NCBI GenBank assembly: GCA_022578965.1
Contig: MU400510.1
Span: forward strand, 124,001 to 188,000
Length of the DNA: 64,000 nt
Direction of reading: 5' to 3'
From: Xylaria sp. FL1777
Lineage: Eukaryota; Ascomycota; Sordariomycetes; Xylariales; Xylariaceae
In this document: piece after piece, positions 35,292 through 48,300 of the stretch
Layout: the number at the start of each line of letters is the position of its first letter
Numbering within the stretch: the first letter of the stretch is position 1
Notes under the pieces: generated by a model
Seen by the model: the letters and a program-made list of their open reading frames with translations, nothing else
What the model was told of the DNA's origin: nothing
Database searches by the model: none
Made by a program: the position numbers and the translations under genes

Positions 35292-35709
35292 GATCAATTG
35301 TTTGGTGGCAGAGGATGTGGACGGCTACTGGTATTCATGTTGTAGCCAGTCAAGAAATTAGTAGTTAAAGTTAGCAGATAGTCCGCTGTAGGGAGCCGTG
35401 ATGGTGGGGGTGGTGGAGCTGTACCCGGCCAGGTGGGCTGGCTAAAAGGGCATCTAAAAATTAATTCTATCCCAATCTGCCAGGCGGTGAAATGGGGTCC
35501 CCTGTAAGATCGGAATCTTAACCAGCTAAATGCCGAACGGAGCATTAGGTACAGTTCCTCTAGGTCTCTACCTAAGTAAATAGCTACATAGGTACCTGCC
35601 TGCTAGCCTCGCCAGCCATCCTTCAACAAACGACCACACTCATCACTAAAGTGTCAAACAAGCCCCGAGCCTCGCATATTGTCCCTTCGTCAATCGGTTC
35701 GCGCTCAAT
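35292..35709. promoter_or_regulatory. Divergent promoter, rrp45 / cwc15
   Basis: This 418-bp region separates the start codons of two RNA-processing genes transcribed away from each other, so they may share control. It holds a GGTACCTGCCTGC run near 35590-35603. Confidence 0.5.
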
Positions 35710-36655
35710 ATGACTACAGCACACAGGCCTACGTTTGACCCAGTTCGTACACCTATCTATCCCAAAGTTACGCTGTCCTGCTAACATTCTTCGAGGCACG
35801 TGGAAAGGAAGCTCTTCGAGGGCCAGCGTACCACCAAAGACTCCTTCCCGCTCACACTCAACTTAAGTTTCGGTACGTGGCGATGCCTTCCTATAAATGC
35901 GCGTAGACTAATAAATTCACAGGCAGCCGGGACAAGGAGGAGATGCCGATGGGGTGCGCGATCTACGAGCTGAGCTCCTCGCCGCCGAAGCTGCCCATTT
36001 CGCCAAGAAGAACGGCGACGCCCTCCCCGATGTGAACGAGACCGAGACGTCCGCCATCACCAACAACTCGAAACGGCCGCTGGAGCTGACGTCGCAAGCC
36101 GACGGGGAAGAAGACCCAGACGCGAAGCGGCGGCGCATATTAGAGGAGTCGCGAGACATCGATGCAGATTCCGAAGACGATTCTGAAAACGACAGCGAGG
36201 ACGATAGCGACGAGGACTCGGAGGACGACGAAGATGCTGAGTTGCAGCGAGAATTGGAGAAGATTAAACGTGAACGGGCCGAGAAGCGGGAACGCGAGGA
36301 ACGCGAAAGAGCTGCCGCGGAGGAGGAAGAGCGCGAGCGCGACATTGCGCTTGGCAACCCTCTGCTTAATCCCAAGCAAGATTTCAATATCAAGCGAAGG
36401 TAATGCTCGCGCTACTGCTCTCCCTCTCTCTCTCTCTCTATTTTTAAGTGACTAACATAGTTGTAATAGGTGGGACGATGATGTCGTCTTCAAAAATCAA
36501 GCCCGGGGCACCGAGGACAAAGGCAAAAAGAAGGAATTCATCAACGTAAGTCTTATTTGGTATATTATAATGAGTTCCGGAGTAATGCTAATATTACATA
36601 GGATCTTCTGAGATCGGATTTCCACAAGCGATTCATGAGCAAATATGTACGATGA
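35710..36655 (+). CDS. cwc15: Pre-mRNA splicing factor Cwc15/Cwf15
   Basis: Five exons (35710-35742, 35796-35872, 35923-36399, 36470-36545, 36602-36655) join to 238 residues. The N-terminus MTTAHRPTFDPARGKEA and the block PAYHQRLLPAHTQLKFRQPG are diagnostic. A long acidic Glu/Asp-Ser run follows, then a Glu/Arg coiled coil, and the conserved end with GNPLLNP, WDDDVVFKNQARG and FINDLLRSDFHKRFMSKYVR. Cwc15 is part of the NTC/Cdc5-related complex in the active spliceosome. The first intron uses the unusual donor GTTCGT. Its acceptor and CTAAC branch point are normal, and the splice restores the family N-terminus exactly. Confidence 0.94.
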
Positions 36656-37691
36656 GCCTTCACACGAAGCGTGAGCACTATTTTATAGAATCAGAGGATG
36701 CTCGTGTGGCGAAGAACATTGTTGCGCTGTGGCGATGAAGCTGGCGCAATATTATGAACACCGCTTTGCCGTTCTCCCTTACCGCCCTTCATATCTATGG
36801 GATTCTTTAGGTTAGGCCCATACTGGGAGGGGCATTGGGACACTCGATTCGAGGATCACGTCGACTTAAGACGAGGCATGTGGCCTCCGTCGCAGCCATC
36901 CCAAATACCAAACTAGACCCATCCGCAGTATCAGATCGGCTGAGTTAGGTGCTATTCATACTCCTATCAATAGACTTCAGGGCAATCCGACACGATGTGG
37001 GATAAGGAGAACGAATATTGAAAGTAAAAATACCAAACTATAGCTAGCTGCTTAATATTACTTAGGAGTTCCCCCAACGCATCGTTAGCTTTCCCGATAG
37101 ACAACCACGCAAAAGCCAAGGTTGTCACCGAGATATGCAACACCATAAGTATCTTAGGCATCTATGCATATTATTGTTTGAGGGCGTACGGAAAGGTGCA
37201 CAACAAATCTCCGTGCCCCTAGTATAAACTTCTATGAGTATGGCTTTAATTGCAGTTTATATTTCCTTACGTCTATTGTTGATAGAATATGCTATACGTA
37301 GGTCGCGACTATTCAGAACTTCTGCTTTTAAAAGCTTAGGATCAAGTGTTGAATATAGTCGCCGCTACTACTTACTAGTTACTATAAGTATTACTGTACC
37401 AACCTTTAGTAAACATTAAACCAACTCTTACTCAAGTAATTGTTTTTTTTCTTCTTCGCGTTTAAACTACTTCAAACATGAAAACAACGGCCAATTATTA
37501 ATCAATCGATAGTTCAGAAATATCCAAACGTTTAACTAGGTAAGCTTGGAAAAGAATTCAAACGTTGAGATTTTGGTAAACTATTACTCGACAATTCATT
37601 ACATTTTAAACACAACCTGATCCCTAGCATCCTCTATCCACACTATAAGTTCTCTGGCGGCTCTTTCTCTTCCACAAGGACTGCCAGATGT
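36656..37691. other. Convergent intergenic region with AT-rich island
   Basis: About 1 kb between the cwc15 stop and the sterol isomerase stop. From about 37150 to 37640 it is markedly AT-rich with TA-rich words. This looks like a small decayed repeat, but I cannot identify a family. Confidence 0.4.
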
Positions 37692-39024
37692 TCACTTCGT
37701 CTTCTTAGGTTCTACCTGGTCCCCGGCAATGTCGCCTTGTGTCCGAATGCGATGTGAGCTCAACGTCACGTCCGCCTTGTCAAGGGCCTTCATAGCACGC
37801 GTGACGGTCTTGACGCTGTCTACTAGAAGAACTAAGGTTTTCACGGCAAAGTTAGCGAGTTGCTTCATTCGATACGCCCCCCCCCCCTTTTCCTGAGCCA
37901 TTGAAGCACTCCGTCCAGCACAAGAAACAAGAGAACAGGGAAATGACGGGAGAAAAGGGAAATATCAGGCTGATTTTGACATGGAAAGACTCACAAGCTG
38001 GCACGATCGCCCACGGCAAGTTGAAGCCGACGTAGTATACCCAAAAGTAGACGAATTCAGGCCGGCTGTGCGACCGCCCCGTGAAGTAGAACTCGCACTG
38101 GCTCGTCGCGTAGTACAGCGCCACGCCGTAGAGGTGCGCGACGCAGGCGATGATCCGCAGCGTGTGGCGTGAGGGACTGTTCCGTGCTGTGGCTATCGCG
38201 TTGGCGAGGCAGAGGGGGCCCCAGAAGAACTTGTGTGGGTTTGTGTTAGTTATTTGTCGTCGGAACTGCGAGCTGACATGTGGAAAGGGTGTGCGTTGGG
38301 GGTGTGTAGATGGAGGTGAAGGTGAACGGGATAAGGATGTAGTAGATACTTAGAGAGAGAGAGAACTCACTACCGTGATGCTCTCCACGCTCAGCATGAA
38401 GAAGTCAGATGTAAGGTATCGCGAGTCGGAGAGCGCGTATTCTTTCCACAGCTGTGCCAGGAGCGACTGGGACGATGCTACAGTAGCATGGTTAAAGACG
38501 AAGTAGCCTGGTCGTAGTAAACATCATATTAGTTTCTTCCTGGCATTAATCACATCATTGGCTTGCCGGATATATCATATTTCAACCCGGCCTCGACTTC
38601 CGAGGTTAGGTCTACCATGTCGGATTTCAGCATCGTATGACTTACCTTCGAAAACACAATGCAAACACGTGTCTATTACTCACACGTCAGCTCATACACA
38701 CGTACTCAAGCGAGATTACTGCCTCAGAGAACAGCGCCGACGTGCTCGGATAAAAGGGGATTCCTCACTCATCAGAAACCAGCAGAACACAGCGAGCCCC
38801 GAGGCGCTAAGCCGAGGGTTCAGCTTCCGCGCAACGAGCGCCGCGCTCAGCACCGCGAAGCCTAGCGTCCCGGCAAGCGCGGCAAGCAGCACGGGAACGG
38901 GAGCCTCGTTCGCCCCGTACGCCGGGATATCCACGCCGAGGGGGTAGTATGGATGTGTGGGCTCCGGGGGCAGTGTAATGTCCTCTGCCGTGCTGGCTAG
39001 GGGCCACCACCATCGGCCGCTCAT
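37692..39024 (-). CDS. ebp: Emopamil-binding-protein-type sterol delta8-delta7 isomerase
   Basis: Five exons (39024-38769, 38672-38646, 38507-38371, 38229-37995, 37831-37692) join to 264 residues. The family block TSDFFMLSVESIT and the polytopic layout are clear. Residues known to be catalytic in human EBP have counterparts: the His and Glu of LHCVFEG, the Glu and Thr of VESIT, and the Asn and Trp of FNLPW. The His-Glu pair is encoded by a microexon of only 27 nt. EBP shifts the C8 double bond of sterols to C7 in the ER. Fungi use the unrelated Erg2 for this step, so the role here may be a second sterol function. The last intron contains an 11-base C run (37877-37887). Confidence 0.88.
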
Positions 39025-39475
39025 TGTCGATGATCGCTGTTAGTTAAAGTAACACTTAATATATCTTAGCCCACGCAATGGTTAATAGAGCGACATCTCT
39101 CAATGGCAGGTGATGGGATCTACGTCTTGTATTTGGTATCTGTAAGTAAGATTAATGTGCTTACTTCGATCATGTTTCCTCTGCCCAATAGAGTTAGCTA
39201 AGCCTAGTCGCTCCCCATGCGTCCGTATCGGCTCCGATAACCGTGATGATTCTGAGTTCACTGTATGATAGAGGACTATCTAACAATGGGTAGTCGCATT
39301 TTCTGCGGTGTTTTTACTGTGTATTTATCCCCCAATACGACCTTAATAAATATCAGACGTAGTTTCTTCTGCTCTGACAATATTTTTATATAATCTCCAA
39401 GAAATTTAAACCTCAACGCTCGACACAGTAACATTACTTATTGGTCACAGGCAGAACACGTTGTTACACGCAGAA
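39025..39475. promoter_or_regulatory. Divergent promoter, ebp / PEBP gene
   Basis: This 451-bp region separates two divergent start codons. It is AT-rich with TATATAAT near 39388. No coding signal is seen. Confidence 0.45.
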
Positions 39476-40178
39476 ATGGCTGCTACAGCGCGAGCCGTCC
39501 TCGAGGTGACGTTGTCTTGGCTTTTCGCAAATGCCAAGGGTCGTGATGCCAAGAGTTTCTTTACACGTCCGGCACTCGCTAGCTTCAAGGAGCAGTCTGT
39601 CACAGTAACCTCGCGGGACTGTGGCGCGTCGGGATCGAAACTCACAGTCGACTACACACAGGACGGCAGCGGCAAGTTCCCCGCACTAGAATGGTCGGCG
39701 TCGCCTGGAATCGCAGATCAGGTCAAGGAGTGGTTGCTCGTATCTGAAGACCCAGATGCGCCATTACCTACGCCTATTATTCATGGGTATGTTCGCGAGT
39801 CATGTCCAATTTCATCCAACAGTTCGTGGATCTGGCCTATCTAATCTAGAAGACGTCCACAGTATATACACCGCGATTCCAGCCTCGAAAACAAGTGTTG
39901 AAGCAGACGATTTCACTGTCGTAGACCAGGCGAAGGCTCTGATGAAAGGCGGTTTCCACTACGGTAGATCAAGGAACGGAATGCCTTATATCGCGCCTCG
40001 GCCGCTGATGAACCACGGCCCTCACCGTTACTTTTTCATGGTAATTGCCTTGGACGAGAAATTGAAACCGGAGCTCTTGACGGCTGCGACAACCAGGGAG
40101 CAGATCGCAGTGGCTATTGAAGGCAGAGTGCTGGGCTGGGGTATGTGGACTTGCACAGCGGAGAGAAGGTGGGAATAG
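39476..40178 (+). CDS. PEBP (YbhB/Raf-kinase-inhibitor-like) family protein
   Basis: Two exons (39476-39786, 39863-40178) join to 208 residues. The anion-pocket motifs of phosphatidylethanolamine-binding proteins are present: SEDPDAP at about 90-96 followed by PIIHG, then NHGPHRYFF in the second exon. Fungal members of this group are small cytosolic proteins that bind phospholipid headgroups or regulate carboxypeptidase Y and Ras (as yeast Tfs1 does). The role here is unknown. The 76-bp intron splits the Gly codon of HGIYTAIP. A carboxypeptidase Y gene lies in the same window but 15 kb away, so I draw no link. Confidence 0.85.
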
Positions 40179-40756
40179 TTGAAGAAACCACAGTCAGTGC
40201 CGAGGTCGGGTAGTTTTGCTCGGTTTCGGTTCCTTTACCGTGGATATAATCGGAGATTACGGACTCTCCAGTTACTGTTAGTACTTTAGACATGGGTAGT
40301 GTAGCGTAACTAATACAATCCAACTATTCGCTTGAAGCCTGGAGACGCGTTTGTTTAGTTTCCCTTTGTCTCTAGGACAATTCGACCATTTGAAGAATCC
40401 ATCCTCTGTATATATAGACGAGAGAAGAAGTCATGGGGATGAATGCACGGATTATGTACATCCACGCAAGACGTCACTAAGTAAAGTACCTAGGTAAGCC
40501 ACACATCCCACAGCCGGCATCCACCGGTGCCGAGGTCGGAGATTCTATATATGGTCGTAATTTCCCACTTTCTCCTCGCAGCCTGTAGCCTGACGTCTTT
40601 CAGTCTGCATCACGCCCAAATAAGCCGAAACGGGTATCTTTGGCCGCTGTCGCGCCACCGCTGCTGCTGCTGTCGTCGGTAACGCCTGGTCTGGAGGCAC
40701 GCTGTACACACACAAGCTCTCCCACCCGGCAAAACCCCCAAACCAGTCTGGCGCGC
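40179..40756. other. Intergenic region upstream of second Zn2Cys6 gene
   Basis: No gene is identified. It contains CTAGGTAAGCC and TATATA words and presumably the promoter of the regulator. The open frame runs further upstream of the chosen start, so the start is not certain. Confidence 0.4.
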
Positions 40757-43368
40757 ATGACACGCCGCCCCTTACCATTGATGGCAGACGCCCATCAAGA
40801 GCCGCCGCCGCCAGCACCACTGCCGAGCCGCATCAAGAGGAACACGGCCTGCACGTCGTGCCGCGATGCTAAGGTATGGAGCATGGAGTATGGATCGCGC
40901 CTGTGCCACCGCACCCTTGTGGACATGTAAACAACCTTCGGGATGGGGCTGATGTGTAGCTTTGCTTATGTAGGTCCGCTGCAATCCTAGCTCGAATCTG
41001 GATCAGCCTTGCCAACGATGTTCGAAGCTGCACTTGACATGTGTTGTTGACAAGACACATAAGAGGATATCGCGACGAAGGTATGATTCGAATACTTTCT
41101 TCTTCTTTTTTTTCCTTTTTTTTTCGCTTCTCTCTCTCTTTTGTTTTTATTTTATGCTTCCTTTTCCATCTGTATGCATGGAATCTACTACTAGCTCACA
41201 GCTCATGTATGGTTTTGACATCAAATCTCTCCAATGTATATAGCTCTTCTTTTTGTACAAGAGTGGTGACCAAACACCTTACATAACTATGTCAGCATCA
41301 GGATTGACTATGAGAGTTTCATTAGCTGTTCAAGATAGAAACGCAGTTGCATAGCTTATCAAAGTTCCATTGCTGATTGCCCTCTCTAGTAAACTCGATG
41401 AGCTTGTGCAAGAGATCCAATCTATCAAAGAATCTGTTGGGTCGGCATCATCCAAGAATCTCCCACCGCCAAATGCTGTGATCACCCCTTCGAGGGAGTC
41501 AGACCAGTTAGGAATAGCCTCTCCTGGCGGCGTGTCTTCTAGGTCCAGGCAATATGCTAGCGGACATATGAGTACCGGTGCCATTGAGCCATCTATAGTT
41601 TTAAATACCCCCGTGACAACGGTCATACAGGACACGAGCAGTGAGCCGAGTCTTCCCAGAACTCTGGGTTCGTATCCCTTTTCCGGCGAAGATATCGACT
41701 ATTACTTCCAAAAATTCTTCGAATGTTACCATCCGTACATGCCTGTGGTACGGCATCGTGACCCCAATAAATGTTACGAGTCTTGTCCTTTACTCTTTTG
41801 GACCATCATCTACATAGGCTCCCGCAGATACGCAAAAAGCTCCTCGCTACTTACGTTCCTATCAGAGGAGATCCGACGTCAGGTGTTTGTAGTGATGAGT
41901 GAGGTTCCCTTATCACTACCTACTGTCAACGCCATCATATTAATATGTTCCTGGATTTTTCCTGGAGCCCGGTTTCATAATGACCCATCAGCTCTGCTTT
42001 CCAGTGTCACCACCAACGCCGCCCTCTTGCTGGGAATTCACACCGGCAGAGGCGGTCACCCAGAATATAGCCATGGAGCGTTCCAAAATAATTTCTCAAA
42101 TGAGGAGGCCACTTATACTTGGGCAGGGCTCAATATCGTCTCACAGAGGTACAGTAGCTTATCTGTGATTCTTGTCTTTGACTAACTGGATGACCAGAGT
42201 ATCTTCATTCATGGGGCTGCCACCCGTTACATCCTTGTTCAATCAGACTATTCAAAATACCAGTGAGCCATATTCATATTCATAGGTTATTACCCCCCTT
42301 ATAGGCAGTTGACAGCAGGATTTTTAAAAATTTCTTGTATCAACTGCAACCACTGTATCGCCTCTAGCAACTCAGTTGTATACAATTCGATGAAGGGACT
42401 GCTAACTCAAAATCCCGTAGTTGATGGACGAACACCCTTTCATGTTCCATCTAGCTTTCGTATCTTATTAGAATGCCAGAAATTCTGTAATCACGTTAGT
42501 AAAATAGTACTCGCCAACCTCGAAGAGTCAAGCGGGGTGTCATCCCATATAGTTGAAGTACTTGAAGATGAATGGAACATTGTACAAGGGATGATCTGTT
42601 CTGAACGAGCAGGTACGCGAAGCTCAGTTCTTCCAACTCTCTACTATGTCGCTAACCAAGCCAGATGACCTTGATAGGTTTAACGCCTTGCTTGTACGGC
42701 TTGAGATCCAAATCTTCTATATGATGCCTGCACCAGGTTATAATCCGGCGGCGTTGAAGCAGCTGATTTTACGAACATATCACACTGCCTCTTCTGTTCT
42801 CCGAAATGCTCAAGAACTAGATCAGAAGATCAATTTCCTCAATCATATCACACATCCTCACATGCGCTCGTTGATGACTGCAAGCTGTGTCGTCTTTAAG
42901 CTACTACGTTCGTCATACATGCAGTTCCTAGACCGCAAGTCAATTGAGCGTGTAGCGTCAGACATCCTCCTGATTTGCCAGCGAATGAGTGTCGTAGAGA
43001 GCGATCTTCCCCTGCGTCTAAACGCATTACTCAAGACGTTCCTTGACCTTTACCACTCCTCAGGACCAACTTTAACCTGGCAGAATGAGGAGCCCATTGC
43101 ATCGAGCTTTCCGCATCGTCTTGGGGCTGGTGTGACATTTGACTGCTTGATGAGTTGGAAGTCTGAGGGTAGACTGAAGCGCAGCTCGCATCAGCAGACA
43201 CCCAATCCCTCTAATGACAACACAGGAGAGGAGACAGCTACACTTTTGCCCGGTACTGTACCGGATTCATTGGCCATGGATTGGAGTTTCATGGACGACT
43301 TTGACTGGAATTGGACTCCTCCTAATCTAGCTCCTCCAATAAACTTGTGGCATGGCATGGCTCGGTGA
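40757..43368 (+). CDS. Zn2Cys6 transcription factor (War1-like)
   Basis: Six exons (40757-40873, 40974-41080, 41390-42148, 42198-42262, 42316-42612, 42665-43368) join to 682 residues. The zinc cluster (residues 32-62) is CTSCRDAK, then intron one, then VRC, with the last three cysteines in CQRCSKLHLTC. The spacing is C-X2-C-X6-C-X9-C-X2-C-X6-C. A dimerising heptad (KLDELVQEIQSIKESV) follows. The middle domain begins YYFQKFFECYHPYMPVV and contains SPLLFWTIIYIGSRRY, which I associate with War1-type weak-acid response regulators. That subfamily call is tentative. A second in-frame ATG at 40781 is an alternative start. Intron two is 309 bp and T-rich, longer than all other introns here. The 42263-42315 junction is the least certain. 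Confidence 0.85.
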
Positions 43369-45369
43369 TTTCGTATTATACCCGCGGTTTTTTTGGCCGA
43401 ACTGTTTGATTTTCAAGGCATTGAGGGGATGTATCTACATTGATGTCCCTACTACGGTGGTGTTTTGATTATATGCGCGTGTTTATGGAACTACGGAAAC
43501 CTCAGTGGCATTTACTCCTTAAGAACACGCATCCACGTTCAGTGTCTATATCCGAATGATTCTTCATAGCATATATAAAATTATATAGAGCATCCCAGAT
43601 CAAAAGTTAGAGTCAGTAACGCCTCGCCGGCCTATCTAGCCCGTTCTATATTATGTCATAAATGATTTACCAGCCGAAAGTCTCATGGGATGGGAATCGT
43701 TTACCTCGAGCGTAAATTGTCATTACAAGCAAAACAGAGCCCACACCGTAGACTAGTTAGGGAACACGAGGCTCGCTTCAACTGAAGCGTTACTCATTGC
43801 ACCCATGAAGGCTGCGGTGGCAAATGACAGTTCAACACCTCGCCGAATACCAATGTACCGGTACTCCTGTGTACAAACAAGCCTTCGCACTTGCATAGCC
43901 ATCACGAACACCCAAACACCCCTCGCCGCACGCATTCCGCCACCCGTCACTTTGACGTGCGAATGAGACCCGGCGCATCGACGTCAAACGTGGCATGACG
44001 AGACAGCACAGCGGCGAAGCCCCGAAAAAGCCGTCAAACGCAAGAAAGGGCAAGGGAAAGGGGAAAAAACACCAAAAAGACGTGGAACGAATCGCATCGC
44101 GCTGTTCGTTCTACACTGTAATCCCCAACCCACACAATAAACATACCGTATATCGCGATTGGGTCGTCAACAAAAGGCGGCCCCATTCCCCTTGCCCTCC
44201 CCCCCAATTCGTTAAAAGCTCGGCTAACACGGAAACTATTTTTCCTTGTTCTAGAAACCAACCGGGCCTGTCCCTTTTATCCCCCCTCCCTCCCTTCCCC
44301 ATATCCCTTCCTTCCTTCCGGTTCGGCATGGACCGAGACCTGTATGTGGTGGTGCTTGCACATCCACTTCGGACGACGCGAGACGTTGGCTGCTCGGACG
44401 AACGTGGCTGTGCTTTCATGGCTTGCTGGCTGCGTTCCGGGCTCCGAGAGTCAGACACTAGACAGAGAGATATTATGTAGATTGATTACCTGACACTTGA
44501 CACCTGACACATGGTCCGCGCCGTGGAAGTGAACGTGACGTGACATGACGTCGCGGCAGGACAGGACGGGGACCGCTAAGCTGGTTGGCTTCTTTTTTTC
44601 TTTCGCATTATTCGGTGAGATGCCCTAGGACCTACGTAAGGGAGATAGGGCTCGGATGTCAGATTTCGCGGTCTCAGCTGTGAGTGGCTGTGTTGGCATA
44701 AAACATTTGGCCCCCCCCTTCTCCCTTTCCATAGATTTGACATGTTGGGGCGCATCTGCCTGCTTACCTGCTTACTTACTTGCTTGTGTTGTTGGCTGGC
44801 TGTCAAATCTGCCGGCTATAATGTAGGAGAGATGGGGATTGCCTATAGCGGCTTTGACGTGCTTGGCAGACTGCATGCGACAGCCGGTGGCAGAGCTTGT
44901 GCTGAAACATATCACATTTTTGCCGTGGGGGAGATAGATCGGACGAGTTTAAGATCCTGCTCAGCGTAGTGCAGTGCGGAGTGGTCAGTTGGCTCCCTGA
45001 AGACCTACGTCCTATGTAGCTCGGATCATCTACGTAGATATAGTTTACTGGTAATACGCTTCGCCGATAGGATCCTCGAAACTGTATGATCACCGCGAAG
45101 ATCACAGTCCTTGGACAGATCCCGTTTCCCTCTCTCTCCCCCTCCCTGCCACCCCGAACAGCATCTAGCTAGGACTTCTGGAAGCCTCTAGGGAATCATG
45201 TCGTTGCATTCATTCGGTAGGAAACGTCCTCGAACACCCGCGACTAACCAGGGCGCGTGACCGAAAACACTGGTTTGATTATTGCCCCCCCCTTCGCAAT
45301 ACCATGCAACGTGGGGGCCCAGACGACGATGGCGATTGATGGTAAAATTTCCGACGCGATACTCCGTAC

Positions 45370-45392
45370 ACTACCTACCTACCTACCTACCT
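45370..45392. repeat. (CTAC)n microsatellite
   Basis: Five copies of CTAC in tandem (ACTACCTACCTACCTACCTACC). It is one of many tracts of the same TAGG/CCTA family in this window. Confidence 0.85.
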
Positions 45393-48300
45393 GCTTACAC
45401 TACGGTACGTACAGATAGACAAAACCATTTTGGGGGAAGTTTAGTTTCGCGATCATAGGGATCGGCGAACGGCAACGATCCCTTCCCGAGAAAGGGAGAT
45501 CTCCTGGATATACGCGTTACGTGTAACACGCGTAATATATATGCAGCAGTGAAACATGCAACGCAATGGGGAGGGGGCTAGGCTAGATAGATAACTAAGT
45601 TATACCGGCGAAAGGTGAGATCGTCGGCGGTAAGGTAATGTAATATCGCTACGTCGACGTTGCGCTGCGTCGGTGTGGTCCCGTACCTTAGCGAAAGGGC
45701 CTGAGTCTTACTGACTTACACGTATCTACTAAGTATGTATGCATATGTATGTACTTTATTACCTGCCCCAATATCGGAGTTTTTTCTCTCTCTCTTTCAC
45801 TTGAAACATATTTATTACCTATGCATCCGTCATCCATGCAGACTACTTACTAAGCTAGTCAGTTGATGGGATGATCGACTCGGCATGCACTGTGATGGAG
45901 ATCTTATTCAACGAAGACACTTTGGAGGCATTCGCAGGCCATCTAAGGCCCCATGTCTGTATGCCATGCGGTGTCTCAGTATATCGTAATTGCGGTGTCA
46001 GGCATTATGAACAAGTCACTGTTGTCACGAACGAGTTGCCTAGTCGAGGCCGGTAATTGATGGGTGTGCAGCCCCCGAGTCCCGACACAGTGGCTTTTGG
46101 GAACGTGGGATAGACTACCTATCTGGGTAGACCGGACTTTCAGGCATCATCAATCTAGGTATATAAATCGCGACAGCTTACGCCGCAAGACGGGGGTTAG
46201 GGAGGGGGTTATAACCTAGCCAGTTAGTTACCCATTGTGGCTACTGTAGCGAGGGCGAGAGGGTTATATTACATCCAGCTTATAAGCAAGGGGATGAGTG
46301 AACGAAAGCCGGCAGACGACCAACACCAGGTTACCTGGTTTAAGAATACCCGTAATAGGTGTGACTGGGAGGTCGTCGTCATCGGATCATGACACGTGCG
46401 GGAATTTAAACTTATGGAGTAGCACGATCGCGATTAGGGCAATGGTGAGGGAGAAAAAATAATTTAAAAAAAAATCAATAAAAAGGCGAGGCGAGAATTG
46501 GCGACAGGCACCCGCCTGTCAAGATAGAAAGGTACATAGCCTCCCAAGCCCCAACCCCAGACCCCTAACCAGACCCTTACCTTGATCTTCTCGTCGGCGC
46601 CTCGTCTAGGTATACTACTCCACGGTAGCATCGTCACTCGCACATCGTCAGTCACCGCGTCTTACGGCGCCGACATGCTTGTACACACTACTGTACTATT
46701 AAGTCTTGGGGGGGACCACACGCAACATATTACTTGAAGGGGTAGGCCGGAGGACGCGTCCGTCAGTCAGGGGCCGGGGCAGAGTCGTCGTGCTTGGTAT
46801 AGCGAAAGCGACGACGGGTATGATTGTATCATGAACGGTCGAGTTGGTCGGTTACAATCGCAAAGAATGCAGATTACGGTAGGTACCGTACTTCATCCAC
46901 CTACCGAAGCAGAGTAGCTGAGGGTCGGGATCAACAATTATCCGGGGTTTTCCTGCTTTCTGGGTCTTCTTTCTCATCCCGTAACCACCACACCCTCTTC
47001 CGTCGCTGGTGATTTAAATACCCCCCCTGTCGATAGCGACATGCCGCGCGTCTGCGTCTGCCAGGAATGCAGCAAAAGGAACATGATACCGGAAGGTCTT
47101 GTTGGGTGGTCGGCTAGCGTTCTAGACTTCCAGGTCCCCCTTTCATTTCTCTTGGGGGTAACCAACAGACAGAGGGACGTCGCTTGACGTGTAAGGATAT
47201 GCCTGGATAAACGTGCGTATCTAGGCGGTATAATGTGGGTAGTAGGATGCATTAGAAAGGAACTTTCTATGCCTATTCCCACTCTCAGACCTGCATGTAC
47301 ATAACGGTACCGACGGACCGAGATGAGAAATCTTGAGCTCTAATGCAATGAAACAGTCAAATTCATTTGCCGCCCTTGTCTGTCCGGGTTCATCCGGCAG
47401 GCATTGCGGTCCTACCCGCAGTGAAGCGACCACACAGGCGCACGCGCACGACCCAGGTCTTTCGCTCTTGATGACGAGAGACGGCGACGTCGGCGCCTCA
47501 TTTGGGCTCCTGTAAGACGAAATAACCCGATGCGCACGGGCGTAGATCTTAATGGCTATCGGTGGCCACGGTATATAGTGTAGCGTACACGTGTAGAATT
47601 GACCAGAACGAGAAAATAAAAACAGGGGTCTTTTACCGTCATGCCCTTCTTCCCTTGTTTTTCGCTTAGTAGAGGTGTTTCTGGGCTACTAGAAATGAAC
47701 AACAACCCCTGCTCTTCCCTGATCCTGAAACATAAAAACTCCAAAAAAAACAGTCCTGGCCCTGTAAGGAGAGAACCATGGTATTACAAGCATGGGTGAT
47801 AAAGTAGCGCTGGGATGCGATTCGGTCTTCATCAAAATATGACAGCTGGACGAGGGGATCGCCGGTCCTGTCATTCCCCCTTCCGTTTACACTCGTACGG
47901 CATTTCGCACATCGTATTTGTTTGGTATGCTCGTCACTATTACTTCTCTGGCTACCCGGGAGCCCGAAGGTGACACTTTGATGTCATACTCACGCGGCTG
48001 GCTTGTTTCGCCATATTCCGATAGCGCCATCGGGTCTGATTTCATATCGCTGAAACCTAGGCTTGACTCCTAATAATGAATACGGCAACCCATCATGTTA
48101 AGCAAGTACACTCCTAGGATCCTTGGCGTACTTGATTCCGAGGCCAACTGGGGAAACCGTGGGGAGGCGCCATGAGATATCGAGCTTAAATTGAACGAAC
48201 ACAGGCTGATAGATTGATAACTAAACACCTACTTTTCGTCCCCACTCAGCGTAGTTAATTAGTCTTTGTCATGGTCTCCGTTCTAGTAGACTAAATTGAT

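Noticed and set aside
35917..36393. 158-codon Ser/Arg-rich minus-strand frame
   Set aside because: Mirror reading of the acidic repeat of cwc15; only the plus strand gives the conserved protein.
43995..44480. 161-codon plus-strand frame
   Set aside because: No motif, abrupt composition changes and competing frames on the opposite strand; no splice context.
44742..44969. 75-codon frame with a signal-peptide-like start
   Set aside because: The hydrophobic start is produced by an irregular GCTTACCT repeat (about 44758-44786); no cysteine pattern or upstream promoter evidence.
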